DNA of 8,580 nucleotides from the NCBI GenBank assembly GCA_045642025.1, contig JAZUIB010000017.1:1-8580 (forward strand). Reading direction: 5' to 3'. A program made the position numbers and the translations under genes. Below are positions 1-5,775 of this stretch, one piece after another; position 1 is the stretch's first letter, and each line of letters opens with the position of its first letter. The notes beneath the pieces are model-generated. The model worked only from the letters and a program-made list of their open reading frames with translations, did not search any database and had not been told where the DNA came from. The DNA is from Equadaptatus sp045642025 (GTDB lineage Bacteria; Synergistota; Synergistia; Synergistales; Synergistaceae).

Positions 1-53
1 AGCTGGTTTGCCACGGTTTAATGGACTACGCACGCGCGCCATGCGATTTTTAG

Positions 54-245
54 TTAATTGCAAATACGTTAGACGATGTACAGAACCGGATACTGCCTTG
101 TGCGTCTACACTTCCGATGCTGTACAATGTACCGCAAGCCAAGGAGCAAAACTCCAACGGCGGAGAATACTGTACTCTTATTTTGGAAGATGTCAATAGG
201 GGATTTGTGAAAATGTCAAAAAACAATGTAGTTATTGTTTGGTAA
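54..245 (+). pseudogene. Possible 3' remnant of an unidentified protein gene
   Basis: In the frame ending with TAA at 243-245, the 63 codons after an in-frame TAG (51-53) read like a real protein C-terminus. Composition is balanced, with stretches such as NGGEYCTLILEDVNRGF near the end. The same frame is also open upstream of the TAG to the window edge (ends YARAPCDF). The competing frame, open to 199, is rich in Cys and Arg and looks less protein-like. No start codon with a ribosome-binding site is visible inside the fragment; an ATG at 117 has none. The simplest reading is the tail of a gene broken by a nonsense mutation or frameshift, its body lying outside the window. A natural gene end at 53 followed by chance coding-like sequence is also possible. 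I do not recognise the family. Confidence 0.25.
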
Positions 246-275
246 GAAAATTAAGTGAAAATAGCTTAAATACTT

Positions 276-286
276 TATAATATAAT
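276..286 (+). promoter_or_regulatory. Weak candidate -10 elements upstream of eutB
   Basis: Two overlapping TATAAT hexamers lie at 276-281 and 281-286 in an AT-rich stretch. No good -35 box sits at 16-18 bp; the nearest, TTAAGT at 251-256, gives a 19-bp spacer for the first hexamer. Transcription from here would give eutB a leader of about 160 nt containing the hairpin at 315-343. Confidence 0.25.
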
Positions 287-314
287 GTAAAAAGGAAAAA
301 AATTAAGATAAACG

Positions 315-343
315 CTCCTATTTCTTCTGAATGTTCGTAGGAG
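315..343 (+). other. Inverted repeat in the leader upstream of eutB
   Basis: CTCCTA (315-320) is complementary to TAGGAG (338-343) across a 17-nt loop. It is not followed by a U-run, so it is not a standard terminator. It has no recognisable B12-box or paired EutV-type antiterminator hairpin pattern. The rest of 246-451 is AT-rich with no gene that I can support. Confidence 0.25.
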
Positions 344-385
344 TAAGTTATATAGGTGTATATTTTGAGTGCATTATATTTTTGC

Positions 386-415
386 TTGTGTTAAAATGGT
401 ATAGCGAATTATACT
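386..415 (+). promoter_or_regulatory. Candidate eutBC promoter
   Basis: TTGTGT (386-391) and TATACT (410-415) are separated by 18 bp, resembling a sigma-A-type promoter. A start near 422 would give a 5' leader of about 30 nt before the eutB ribosome-binding site. The -10 box matches consensus at five of six bases; the -35 box is weaker. Confidence 0.4.
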
Positions 416-451
416 TTGCAAACAAATTGCTTGCAGGGAAGGTGTGTAGGT

Positions 452-1819
452 ATGAAATTAAAGACTACGCTCAATGGTAAGACTTTTCAGTTTCGGGATA
501 TAAAAGATGTTATGGCGAAGGCGAATGAGCCGAAATCCGCTGACCGTTTCCAAAAAATCGCCGCTGAAACAGCAACTGAACGTGTTGCCGCGAAAATCGT
601 GCTTTCGGAACTGACGATTGGTGATCTTGTTGAAAATCCTACTGTTCCGTACGAAAAGGACGAGGTTACGCGCGTCAACAATGACGCAATTAACCGCCGC
701 GCATACGAAGCAAAGAAGAATATGACCATCGGCGAACTGCGTGAATGGATTCTCGACCACAAGACAACTTCCGATGACCTTCGCAGAAATACATGGGCGA
801 TTAACGGTGAAGTGGCTGCGGCAGTTGCCAAAATTATGAGCGCGATGGATCTCGTTTACGGCGCGAAGAAAATTGTCCATCCTACCACCTGCAACACTAC
901 AATCGGTATTCCCGGCACTCTTTCATACCGCTGCCAGACAAATTCTGTCACAGATGACCCGCAAACGATACTTCTTGGCATTATGGAGGGTATTTCTTAC
1001 GGCTCAGGCGATGCCTGTCTCGGCATTAACCCCGTCGAAGATAATGTAAATTCAACGCGCCGCATTGCTGAGGCTCTTTATGATTTTATGATGAAAAATG
1101 AAATTCCGACGCAGATTACGGTGCTTTCTCATATTACGACACAGATGGAATCGGTGCGTCAGGGTGTTCCTCTTTCAATGTTTTTCCAGTCGATAGCCGG
1201 AACGGGTGCTGCCTGTGACAATTTCGGCGTCAACAAGGCTTTGCTTGAGGAAGCTTATGCGCTGGCGCGTCAGAGTTGTCTTGGAACAGGTCCTAACTTG
1301 CTTTATTTTGAAACAGGTCAGGGGTCTGAAGTGTCAATCAATGCAGACGAAGGCGTTGATGAAATGACGCTTGAAGCACGAACCTACGGTTTTGCAAGAG
1401 GTTTCAACCCGTTTATGGTTAATAATGTTTCAGGGTTTATCGGTCCTGAAACAATTTACGACGGCAAGGAAATGATACGTGCCAATCTTGAAGACCACTT
1501 CATGGGCAAACTTATGGGGCTGCCTATGGGAATGGCACCCTGTTACACAAACCATACCTCAATTACGCAGGATGACCAGGAAATAGCGACAACGCTGCTG
1601 AACGCTGCAGGAGCGAATTATTATATGGGAGTTCCGGTCGGTGACGATGTTATGCTTGCGTATCAGGACACAAGTTTCCACGATGATGCAACGCTTCGCG
1701 AACTTTCGGGAAGAAAACCTGCGCCTGAGTTCCACAAATGGGCGATCAAAAAGGGTATTATGGACGATCAGGGCAAGCTTACTGAAATGGCAGGCGATGC
1801 CTCAATATTCCTCAAATAG
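452..1819 (+). CDS. eutB: Ethanolamine ammonia-lyase large subunit, variant active site
   Basis: EutB is the catalytic TIM-barrel subunit of adenosylcobalamin-dependent ethanolamine ammonia-lyase, which converts ethanolamine to acetaldehyde and ammonia in the cytosol. The 455-aa product matches the usual length (about 453). It aligns without gaps to E. coli EutB, as I recall that sequence, from MKLKTTL through about residue 410. Visible landmarks are NTTIGIPGT (148-156), Arg160 and Gln162, Asn193, YFETGQGS (285-292, with Glu287), Phe329, LEDHFMGKL (346-354), Met392 and the C-terminal AGDASIF. The conserved Asp362, which binds the substrate amino group, is Ala here: the local sequence is PMGMAPCYTNH instead of the usual MGCDxCYTNH. 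The start at 452 is chosen because AAGGTG at 439-444 precedes it by 7 nt and the protein then begins as the family does; an in-frame ATG at 416 lacks a ribosome-binding site. eutC follows directly. The family call is certain; the substrate is less so because of residue 362. Confidence 0.95.
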   Translation: MKLKTTLNGKTFQFRDIKDVMAKANEPKSADRFQKIAAETATERVAAKIVLSELTIGDLVENPTVPYEKDEVTRVNNDAINRRAYEAKKNMTIGELREWILDHKTTSDDLRRNTWAINGEVAAAVAKIMSAMDLVYGAKKIVHPTTCNTTIGIPGTLSYRCQTNSVTDDPQTILLGIMEGISYGSGDACLGINPVEDNVNSTRRIAEALYDFMMKNEIPTQITVLSHITTQMESVRQGVPLSMFFQSIAGTGAACDNFGVNKALLEEAYALARQSCLGTGPNLLYFETGQGSEVSINADEGVDEMTLEARTYGFARGFNPFMVNNVSGFIGPETIYDGKEMIRANLEDHFMGKLMGLPMGMAPCYTNHTSITQDDQEIATTLLNAAGANYYMGVPVGDDVMLAYQDTSFHDDATLRELSGRKPAPEFHKWAIKKGIMDDQGKLTEMAGDASIFLK

Positions 1820-1831
1820 GCGGTGCTTGAG

Positions 1832-2707
1832 ATGAATAACGAAGAACTCGCAAAACTTATAAAGGAAATCACAACAGAGGTTTTATCCAAAAAACATGGC
1901 GCTGCACAGCAACAGATTACAGCGTCAAAGCCGGTCGTCTGTGACGGCGAAGTTCCGGATCTTTCCGCGGTTGACTATCGAAAACGCATCGATATTCCTA
2001 ATCCGGCAGAGCCGAGAGAATATCTGGAGATACGCTCAAAAACAGACGCGCGTCTCGGTGTATGGCGCGCTGGTCCACGTCTCTGTACAAACACATATCT
2101 GCGTTTCCGCGCTGATCATGCAACGGCGATGGATGCGGTTTTTCAGGACGTTCCCGAAGATTATCTGAACAAACTCGGGTTGAAACAGTACAGTACAAAA
2201 TGCAAATCAAAGGACGATTTTCTCACCCGTCCTGATCTAGGCAGAGAATTTGATGAGGAAACGCTTGCCGCGATTAAAGCCGACTGCAAGGTAAATCCGC
2301 AGGTGCAGGTTTATGTGTCGGACGGACTTTCAAGCTCGTCAATTGTGGCAAACGCCGAAGATATTCTCCCTGCAATTATGCAGGGGCTCAAAATGCATAA
2401 TATTTCTGCCGGTACACCGTTCTATGTAAAATATGGACGTGTAGGAGCGGAAGATGTAATCGCGCAGGCACTTGGCGCTGAAGTAACGGTAGTTCTTTTG
2501 GGAGAACGCCCTGGACTTGCAAGCGGTGAATCTATGAGCGCATATATGGTTTATAAAGGCTATCCGGGGATTCCAGAAGCGAAGCGCACGGTTGTTTCAA
2601 ACATTCACAAAAAAGGTACAAATCCTATCGAAGCAGGCGCGGCAATCGCGGAACTTTGTGTGAAAATGCTCAAAGAAAAAGCATCGGGTCTTGATTTGAC
2701 AAGATAA
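1832..2707 (+). CDS. eutC: Ethanolamine ammonia-lyase small subunit
   Basis: EutC pairs with EutB, contributes to the adenosylcobalamin-binding interface and is needed for activity. The 291-aa product is close to the usual length (about 295 in E. coli). Family blocks are in order: LGVWRAGPR (75-83) and LRFRADH (90-96), VSDGLSSS (162-169), GTPFYVKYGRVG (194-205), LGERPGLASGESMSAY (223-238), VVSNIHKKGTNPIEA (254-268), and a C-terminal SGLDL. The first 25 or so residues form the charged helix seen in the family. The gene starts 12 nt after the eutB stop, implying co-transcription and probably translational coupling. ATG 1832 is preferred, with GGCGGTG just upstream. A GTG at 1823 in frame would add three residues but leaves no room for a ribosome-binding site. 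No defect is visible; compared with EutB its conserved core looks ordinary. Confidence 0.95.
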   Translation: MNNEELAKLIKEITTEVLSKKHGAAQQQITASKPVVCDGEVPDLSAVDYRKRIDIPNPAEPREYLEIRSKTDARLGVWRAGPRLCTNTYLRFRADHATAMDAVFQDVPEDYLNKLGLKQYSTKCKSKDDFLTRPDLGREFDEETLAAIKADCKVNPQVQVYVSDGLSSSSIVANAEDILPAIMQGLKMHNISAGTPFYVKYGRVGAEDVIAQALGAEVTVVLLGERPGLASGESMSAYMVYKGYPGIPEAKRTVVSNIHKKGTNPIEAGAAIAELCVKMLKEKASGLDLTR

Positions 2708-2725
2708 CTGCTGAAAATATAATGC

Positions 2726-2755
2726 AAAACCTCCGCAATTTGCGGAGGTTTTTAT
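2726..2755 (+). terminator. eutBC terminator
   Basis: A perfect 12-bp inverted repeat (2726-2737 with 2741-2752, core CCTCCGCA/TGCGGAGG) has a 3-nt loop and runs into a T-rich tail. It begins 18 nt after the eutC stop and cleanly ends the two-gene unit. Confidence 0.93.
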
Positions 2756-2810
2756 TCGTCTTGTCATAAATTGTGCTGAATTGCAGCGATTTGTTGTAAT
2801 TTCGTATATA

Positions 2811-2820
2811 TTTCATGAAA
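2811..2820. promoter_or_regulatory. Palindrome TTTCATGAAA, possible operator
   Basis: A perfect 10-bp palindrome lies 16 bp upstream of the -35 box of the small-peptide promoter, a position suited to an activator or upstream repressor site. Such short AT-rich palindromes also arise by chance, and no regulator can be named. Confidence 0.25.
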
Positions 2821-2836
2821 ACTTTACATAAAAAGG

Positions 2837-2865
2837 TTTACAAAACAAAACTGTAGTGGTATAGT
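2837..2865 (+). promoter_or_regulatory. Strong sigma-A-type promoter for the small ORF
   Basis: TTTACA (2837-2842) and TATAGT (2860-2865) are separated by exactly 17 bp. Each hexamer is one mismatch from consensus. The predicted start near 2872 lies just upstream of the ribosome-binding site at 2880-2887. This is the best promoter in the window. Confidence 0.75.
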
Positions 2866-2895
2866 AAGTTCACTTTAACGGAGGGGGTAATAACC

Positions 2896-2982
2896 GTGAC
2901 AGACAGAATGCTTGTCCGTGTGTTAGATATATTTGGTGCAATTATGTTCGTTGGCAGCTTGTTTTGTCTTTATATGTCATAG
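2896..2982 (+). CDS. 28-aa hydrophobic small protein, unknown function
   Basis: A GTG-initiated ORF of 28 codons ends with TAG at 2980-2982. The ribosome-binding site is exceptionally strong: GGAGGGGG at 2880-2887, 8 nt before the GTG. The peptide has a short charged amino end (MTDRMLVRVLD) and then a hydrophobic segment (IFGAIMFVGSLFCLYMS), long enough to be a short membrane-spanning helix with the basic residues probably facing the cytoplasm. Its own promoter and a downstream terminator frame it as a monocistronic unit between eutC and the PEPCK-like gene. I do not recognise the family. By analogy with other tiny single-span proteins it may modulate a transporter or enzyme, but nothing here names the partner. 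An internal ATG at 2908 is too far from the ribosome-binding site. The transcript could alternatively act as a small RNA of about 235 nt. Confidence 0.6.
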   Translation: MTDRMLVRVLDIFGAIMFVGSLFCLYMS

Positions 2983-3071
2983 TGAGTTGTTGTTAATTAT
3001 CTGAAAAAACTAACAATAAAGATATATTAAAGTTAAGTTTATTTTTGTGATCAGTCTCTAAAGGAAATGTT

Positions 3072-3108
3072 AAAACAATCCAGTACAGTGTTCAGGGTTG
3101 TTTTTTAT
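3072..3108 (+). terminator. Terminator of the small-peptide unit
   Basis: AAAACAATCC (3072-3081) pairs with GGGTTGTTTT (3095-3104), with one G-U pair, across a 13-nt loop. The 3' arm continues into a T-run that reaches TTTTTTATTT. It closes the transcript starting near 2872 and separates it from the downstream gene. The sequence between 2983 and 3071 is AT-rich and shows no gene. Confidence 0.65.
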
Positions 3109-3158
3109 TTTCGGTAGGTATGTAAGATATTTTTATCGCCATTTATGTATAGTTGCGT

Positions 3159-3164
3159 TATAAT
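3159..3164 (+). promoter_or_regulatory. Candidate -10 box for the PEPCK-like gene
   Basis: A perfect TATAAT lies 39 nt upstream of the chosen ATG. No convincing -35 hexamer is found at 16-18 bp (TCGCCA at 17 bp), so the promoter would be weak or need an activator. Confidence 0.4.
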
Positions 3165-3203
3165 ACAACGGTTATAGAATTTTTAAAGAATGGACGTGAT
3201 GTT

Positions 3204-4868
3204 ATGTCAACAATAGGTTGTTTTACCAATCTCGATGAATTTAAGAAACTGCACACACTTCCTGTTAGAACAACAGTAGAATCTGCGTTTTACGGAAACA
3301 ATGTTATCCGCGTAAATAATGTCGCAGAAGCGTATGAACTTGCAAAAAACAGTGCAGGTACTGTTGAGTTAACAGGTATGCCTGTCTGCCACAATGCTGA
3401 AATTGGTCTTCCTAAAGATGCCAACGTTCTTCTTTTTAATGACGGCGCAGTTTTCGGACGTACGGCCGCAGCGCGCAGAATAGTTGGCTGGCCTGATGTA
3501 GATGTCAAAAAAATCTGCACGGTACTCCGCGAAGCAATCCACAACGCACGCGACAGAAAATTCTACACGGCAGACGCGATAATCGGTCTTGACGAAGATT
3601 TTATGACGCGTGCTCACATAATGCTTCCTGAAGGTCACGAAAACAACCTTTACAACTGGATGCTTAATTTCCAGTATGCAAACGAAGAATACGAAAAACG
3701 CTACGCAAATTCACGTCCTCTTCCGAACGATGGAGATATTTTTGTTTACGGCGACCCATACTGGTCACATCCTGATTTCCCGCTCGGACTGGCATTTTTC
3801 TCGCCTGAACAGAACTGTGCCGCAATTCTCGGCATGCGCTATTTCGGTGAATTCAAAAAAGGAACGCTCACGCTTGCATGGGGAATAGGCGCAAGAAACG
3901 GCTACGCAGCGTGTCACGGGGGTATGAAACGTTATAAATTAAAAGACGGTTCAGATAAAAAATTTGTGCTTGCTGTTTTTGGTCTTTCAGGCAGCGGAAA
4001 ATCAACGCTTACACATGCAAAACATGACGGTAAATATGATGTGACCGTGCTTCACGACGACGCCGTTGTTATCAACGTCAAGGAAAAATACGCAATTGCG
4101 CTGGAGCCTGCCTATTTTGACAAAATGGCGGACTATCCGATTGGATGCCCCGACAACAAATATTTGCTTTCACTGCAAAACCTTGGTGTAACGAAAGACA
4201 AGGATGGAAGACTTATCGCGGTCAGCGAAGACATACGCAACGGGAACGGCAGAGCAATAAAATCACGTTACTGGTCGCCGAACAGAATAGACAGAATAGA
4301 CGAGCCAATTAACGCGGTCTGCTGGCTTATGAAAGATTCATCGCTTCCGCCTGTACTTAAAATTAACGGCTCATCTCTTGCATCAGTTATGGGGGCAACA
4401 CTTGCCACAAAACGTACGTCGGCAGAACACTTAGCTCCCGGCGTTGACCCTGACGCTTTGGTTATAGAATGTTATGCCAACCCGTTCAGAACGTACCCAC
4501 TCTCAATGGATTACGAACGTTTCCGTCAGCTTTTCGAAGATGGTGTGGCCTGCTACATTCTCAACACAGGATTCTTCCTTGACAGGAAAATCCCGAAGGA
4601 AATGACGATAGAGATTCTTGAAAAGATAGTTGAGAACAAAGCAGAATTTGTACCGTTCGGAAATATTCCGGGAATTGAAATTCTCAAAATTGACGGTTTT
4701 ATCCCTGATTTTTCAGATTCAGCGTACAAAGAACTTTTCCTTAAACGCATGGAAGACAGAGTTAACTTTGTCAATTCACGCGATGTCGAAAAAGGCGGAG
4801 TGGATGCATTGCCGGGAGATGCAAAAGAAGCCCTTGCACAGGTGACCGAGGCGGTTGAAAAAGCCTAA
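3204..4868 (+). CDS. pckA: Divergent ATP-type phosphoenolpyruvate carboxykinase family protein
   Basis: ATP-type PEP carboxykinase interconverts oxaloacetate plus ATP with PEP, CO2 and ADP in the cytosol. The 554-aa product fits the family's two-lobe plan. YFGEFKK (213-219) matches the family YGGEMKK block, giving the Tyr and the Mn-binding Lys219. His238 lies 19 residues later, the same spacing as Lys213-His232 in the E. coli enzyme. The P-loop GLSGSGKS (260-267) and HDD (284-286, Mn-binding Asp286) follow. GR at 85-86 probably equals the substrate Arg of the family's GRSP motif, and YILNTG (451-456) matches YLVNTG. It is divergent: the family GDDEH reads HDDAV, about 6 extra residues precede the P-loop, and overall resemblance is low, so a changed activity cannot be excluded. 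ATG 3204 is chosen because GGACGTGA ends 4 nt upstream; an upstream TTG (3153) overlaps the -10 box. A terminator follows. Confidence 0.8.
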   Translation: MSTIGCFTNLDEFKKLHTLPVRTTVESAFYGNNVIRVNNVAEAYELAKNSAGTVELTGMPVCHNAEIGLPKDANVLLFNDGAVFGRTAAARRIVGWPDVDVKKICTVLREAIHNARDRKFYTADAIIGLDEDFMTRAHIMLPEGHENNLYNWMLNFQYANEEYEKRYANSRPLPNDGDIFVYGDPYWSHPDFPLGLAFFSPEQNCAAILGMRYFGEFKKGTLTLAWGIGARNGYAACHGGMKRYKLKDGSDKKFVLAVFGLSGSGKSTLTHAKHDGKYDVTVLHDDAVVINVKEKYAIALEPAYFDKMADYPIGCPDNKYLLSLQNLGVTKDKDGRLIAVSEDIRNGNGRAIKSRYWSPNRIDRIDEPINAVCWLMKDSSLPPVLKINGSSLASVMGATLATKRTSAEHLAPGVDPDALVIECYANPFRTYPLSMDYERFRQLFEDGVACYILNTGFFLDRKIPKEMTIEILEKIVENKAEFVPFGNIPGIEILKIDGFIPDFSDSAYKELFLKRMEDRVNFVNSRDVEKGGVDALPGDAKEALAQVTEAVEKA

Positions 4869-4883
4869 ATACAAAAAGAGATT

Positions 4884-4916
4884 AAGCGGAGTCATTTCTC
4901 TGTGACTCCGCTTTTT
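4884..4916 (+). terminator. Terminator after the PEPCK-like gene
   Basis: AAGCGGAGTCA (4884-4894) pairs perfectly with TGACTCCGCTT (4903-4913) over an 8-nt loop, followed by a short T-run ending at 4916. It starts 15 nt after the stop codon. A GTG at 4902 that would extend the next gene lies in the loop/stem boundary, which argues against that start. Confidence 0.88.
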
Positions 4917-4925
4917 GGACAAAAA

Positions 4926-5687
4926 ATGACTGAGCAGGAATTTGAATTTTCACTTGCTGCCACAGACCCTTGTGGCAGAGTTAAGCATAAATATCTGTTG
5001 GAACTTTTTCAGGAGATGGCAGAAATTGACGCGGCAAAGTATAACTTTGCCGTGTTTCAGACGATAAGCCGCGGAATGACGTGGGTGCTGAGAAATTACC
5101 GGCTTGATTTTAGGCAGTATCCGTGCAGGGAAGACAAGATAATGCGCGTGAGGACGTACGCTGAAATTTACCGCAATCTGTTTTCTCTCCGCACGTTTGA
5201 GGTCAGAAACGCGGAAGGAACTCTGCTTGGCACAGCCAAAACGTGGTGGGTGCTGATTGACCTTGAAAGAAAGCGTCCGCTGAGGCTGGACAAGGTCGAA
5301 GGCATGGAAAATTTCCTTGCGAAAATCTCTGATGAATATCCTGAAGAAGTTAAAATTCCAGAACTTCAAAAAACTGATTTCAAATTTTCGTGGCAGGTGC
5401 GATGGCAGGATTTGGACGTTAACGACCACACCAACCACACTGTTTATTTCAGCTGGGCGCTGGAAAGCGTGCCTTTCGACGTGCCTGAAAAATACGCGCC
5501 GGTTTTTGCGGAAGCGCAGTATTTCAAGCCTGTGCCGCGCATGAAAATTGAGTGCCTTACGGAAAATATTCCGTGCGAAGGGCAGCTTTGCTTTGTTCAT
5601 TCGCTAAGGGACGCGGAGGGCACGGAATACGCGCGGCTATTGAGCAGATGGAAAAAAGACGAACGTCTGAAAATTGAAATGATGTAA
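4926..5687 (+). CDS. Acyl-ACP thioesterase (double hotdog)
   Basis: This family hydrolyses acyl-acyl carrier protein to release free fatty acids in the cytosol, influencing lipid chain supply. The 253-aa product matches bacterial members of about 250 aa. The first hotdog domain (roughly 1-125) carries DPCGRVKHKYLLELFQEMAE (14-33), followed by TWVLRNYRLDF (52-62) and TWWVLIDLERKRP (106-118). The second (roughly 150-253) carries the signature VRWQDLDVNDHTNHTVYFSW (158-177), corresponding to the family's R-x-x-D-x-D-x-N-x-H-x-N-N core; one usual Gly is Asp and the second usual Asn is His. ATG 4926 is chosen over GTG 4902, which lies in the preceding terminator hairpin. The ribosome-binding site is poor (GGA 7 nt upstream). 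No separate promoter is visible, so expression may depend on read-through from the upstream gene or a promoter inside its 3' end. Confidence 0.9.
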   Translation: MTEQEFEFSLAATDPCGRVKHKYLLELFQEMAEIDAAKYNFAVFQTISRGMTWVLRNYRLDFRQYPCREDKIMRVRTYAEIYRNLFSLRTFEVRNAEGTLLGTAKTWWVLIDLERKRPLRLDKVEGMENFLAKISDEYPEEVKIPELQKTDFKFSWQVRWQDLDVNDHTNHTVYFSWALESVPFDVPEKYAPVFAEAQYFKPVPRMKIECLTENIPCEGQLCFVHSLRDAEGTEYARLLSRWKKDERLKIEMM

Positions 5688-5702
5688 AATTTTTCTGTTG
5701 TA

Positions 5703-5731
5703 TGTACAAAGATTAAATAAATTGGTACAAT
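5703..5731 (+). promoter_or_regulatory. Candidate promoter of the AGCS symporter gene
   Basis: TGTACA (5703-5708) and TACAAT (5726-5731) are separated by 17 bp in the short gap after the thioesterase gene. The -10 box is one mismatch from consensus; the -35 box matches at four of six bases. Confidence 0.45.
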
Positions 5732-5775
5732 CTCACCTCATTTGTTAAATGTTGCAAGCTGACGGGAGGGTTGAT

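Noticed and set aside
51..53. In-frame TAG as a pyrrolysine codon
   Set aside because: Only 63 codons follow to the stop, which does not fit the position of pyrrolysine in the methylamine methyltransferases MtmB or MttB, and TAG acts as an ordinary stop in eutB.
8..199. 63-codon ATG ORF on the plus strand at the left edge
   Set aside because: No ribosome-binding site, unusual Cys/Arg-rich composition, and the overlapping frame ending at 245 looks more protein-like.
221..240. AAACAAT/ATTGTTT hairpin as a terminator
   Set aside because: The 7-bp AT-rich stem is followed by GG, not a T-run, and lies within the coding-like tail.
246..451. Cobalamin riboswitch or EutV-type antiterminator upstream of eutB
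   Set aside because: No B12-box-like conserved core and no tandem hairpins with matching loops could be seen. Only one weak 6-bp inverted repeat is present.
3067..3117. Short ATG ORF with an AAGGA box between the small peptide and the PEPCK-like gene
   Set aside because: It consists almost entirely of the terminator hairpin and T-run, and the peptide looks like chance translation.
4950..5600. 216-codon minus-strand ORF opposite the thioesterase gene
   Set aside because: The plus strand encodes a clear acyl-ACP thioesterase with family motifs. The antisense frame is rich in Arg, Phe and His and has no recognisable domain.
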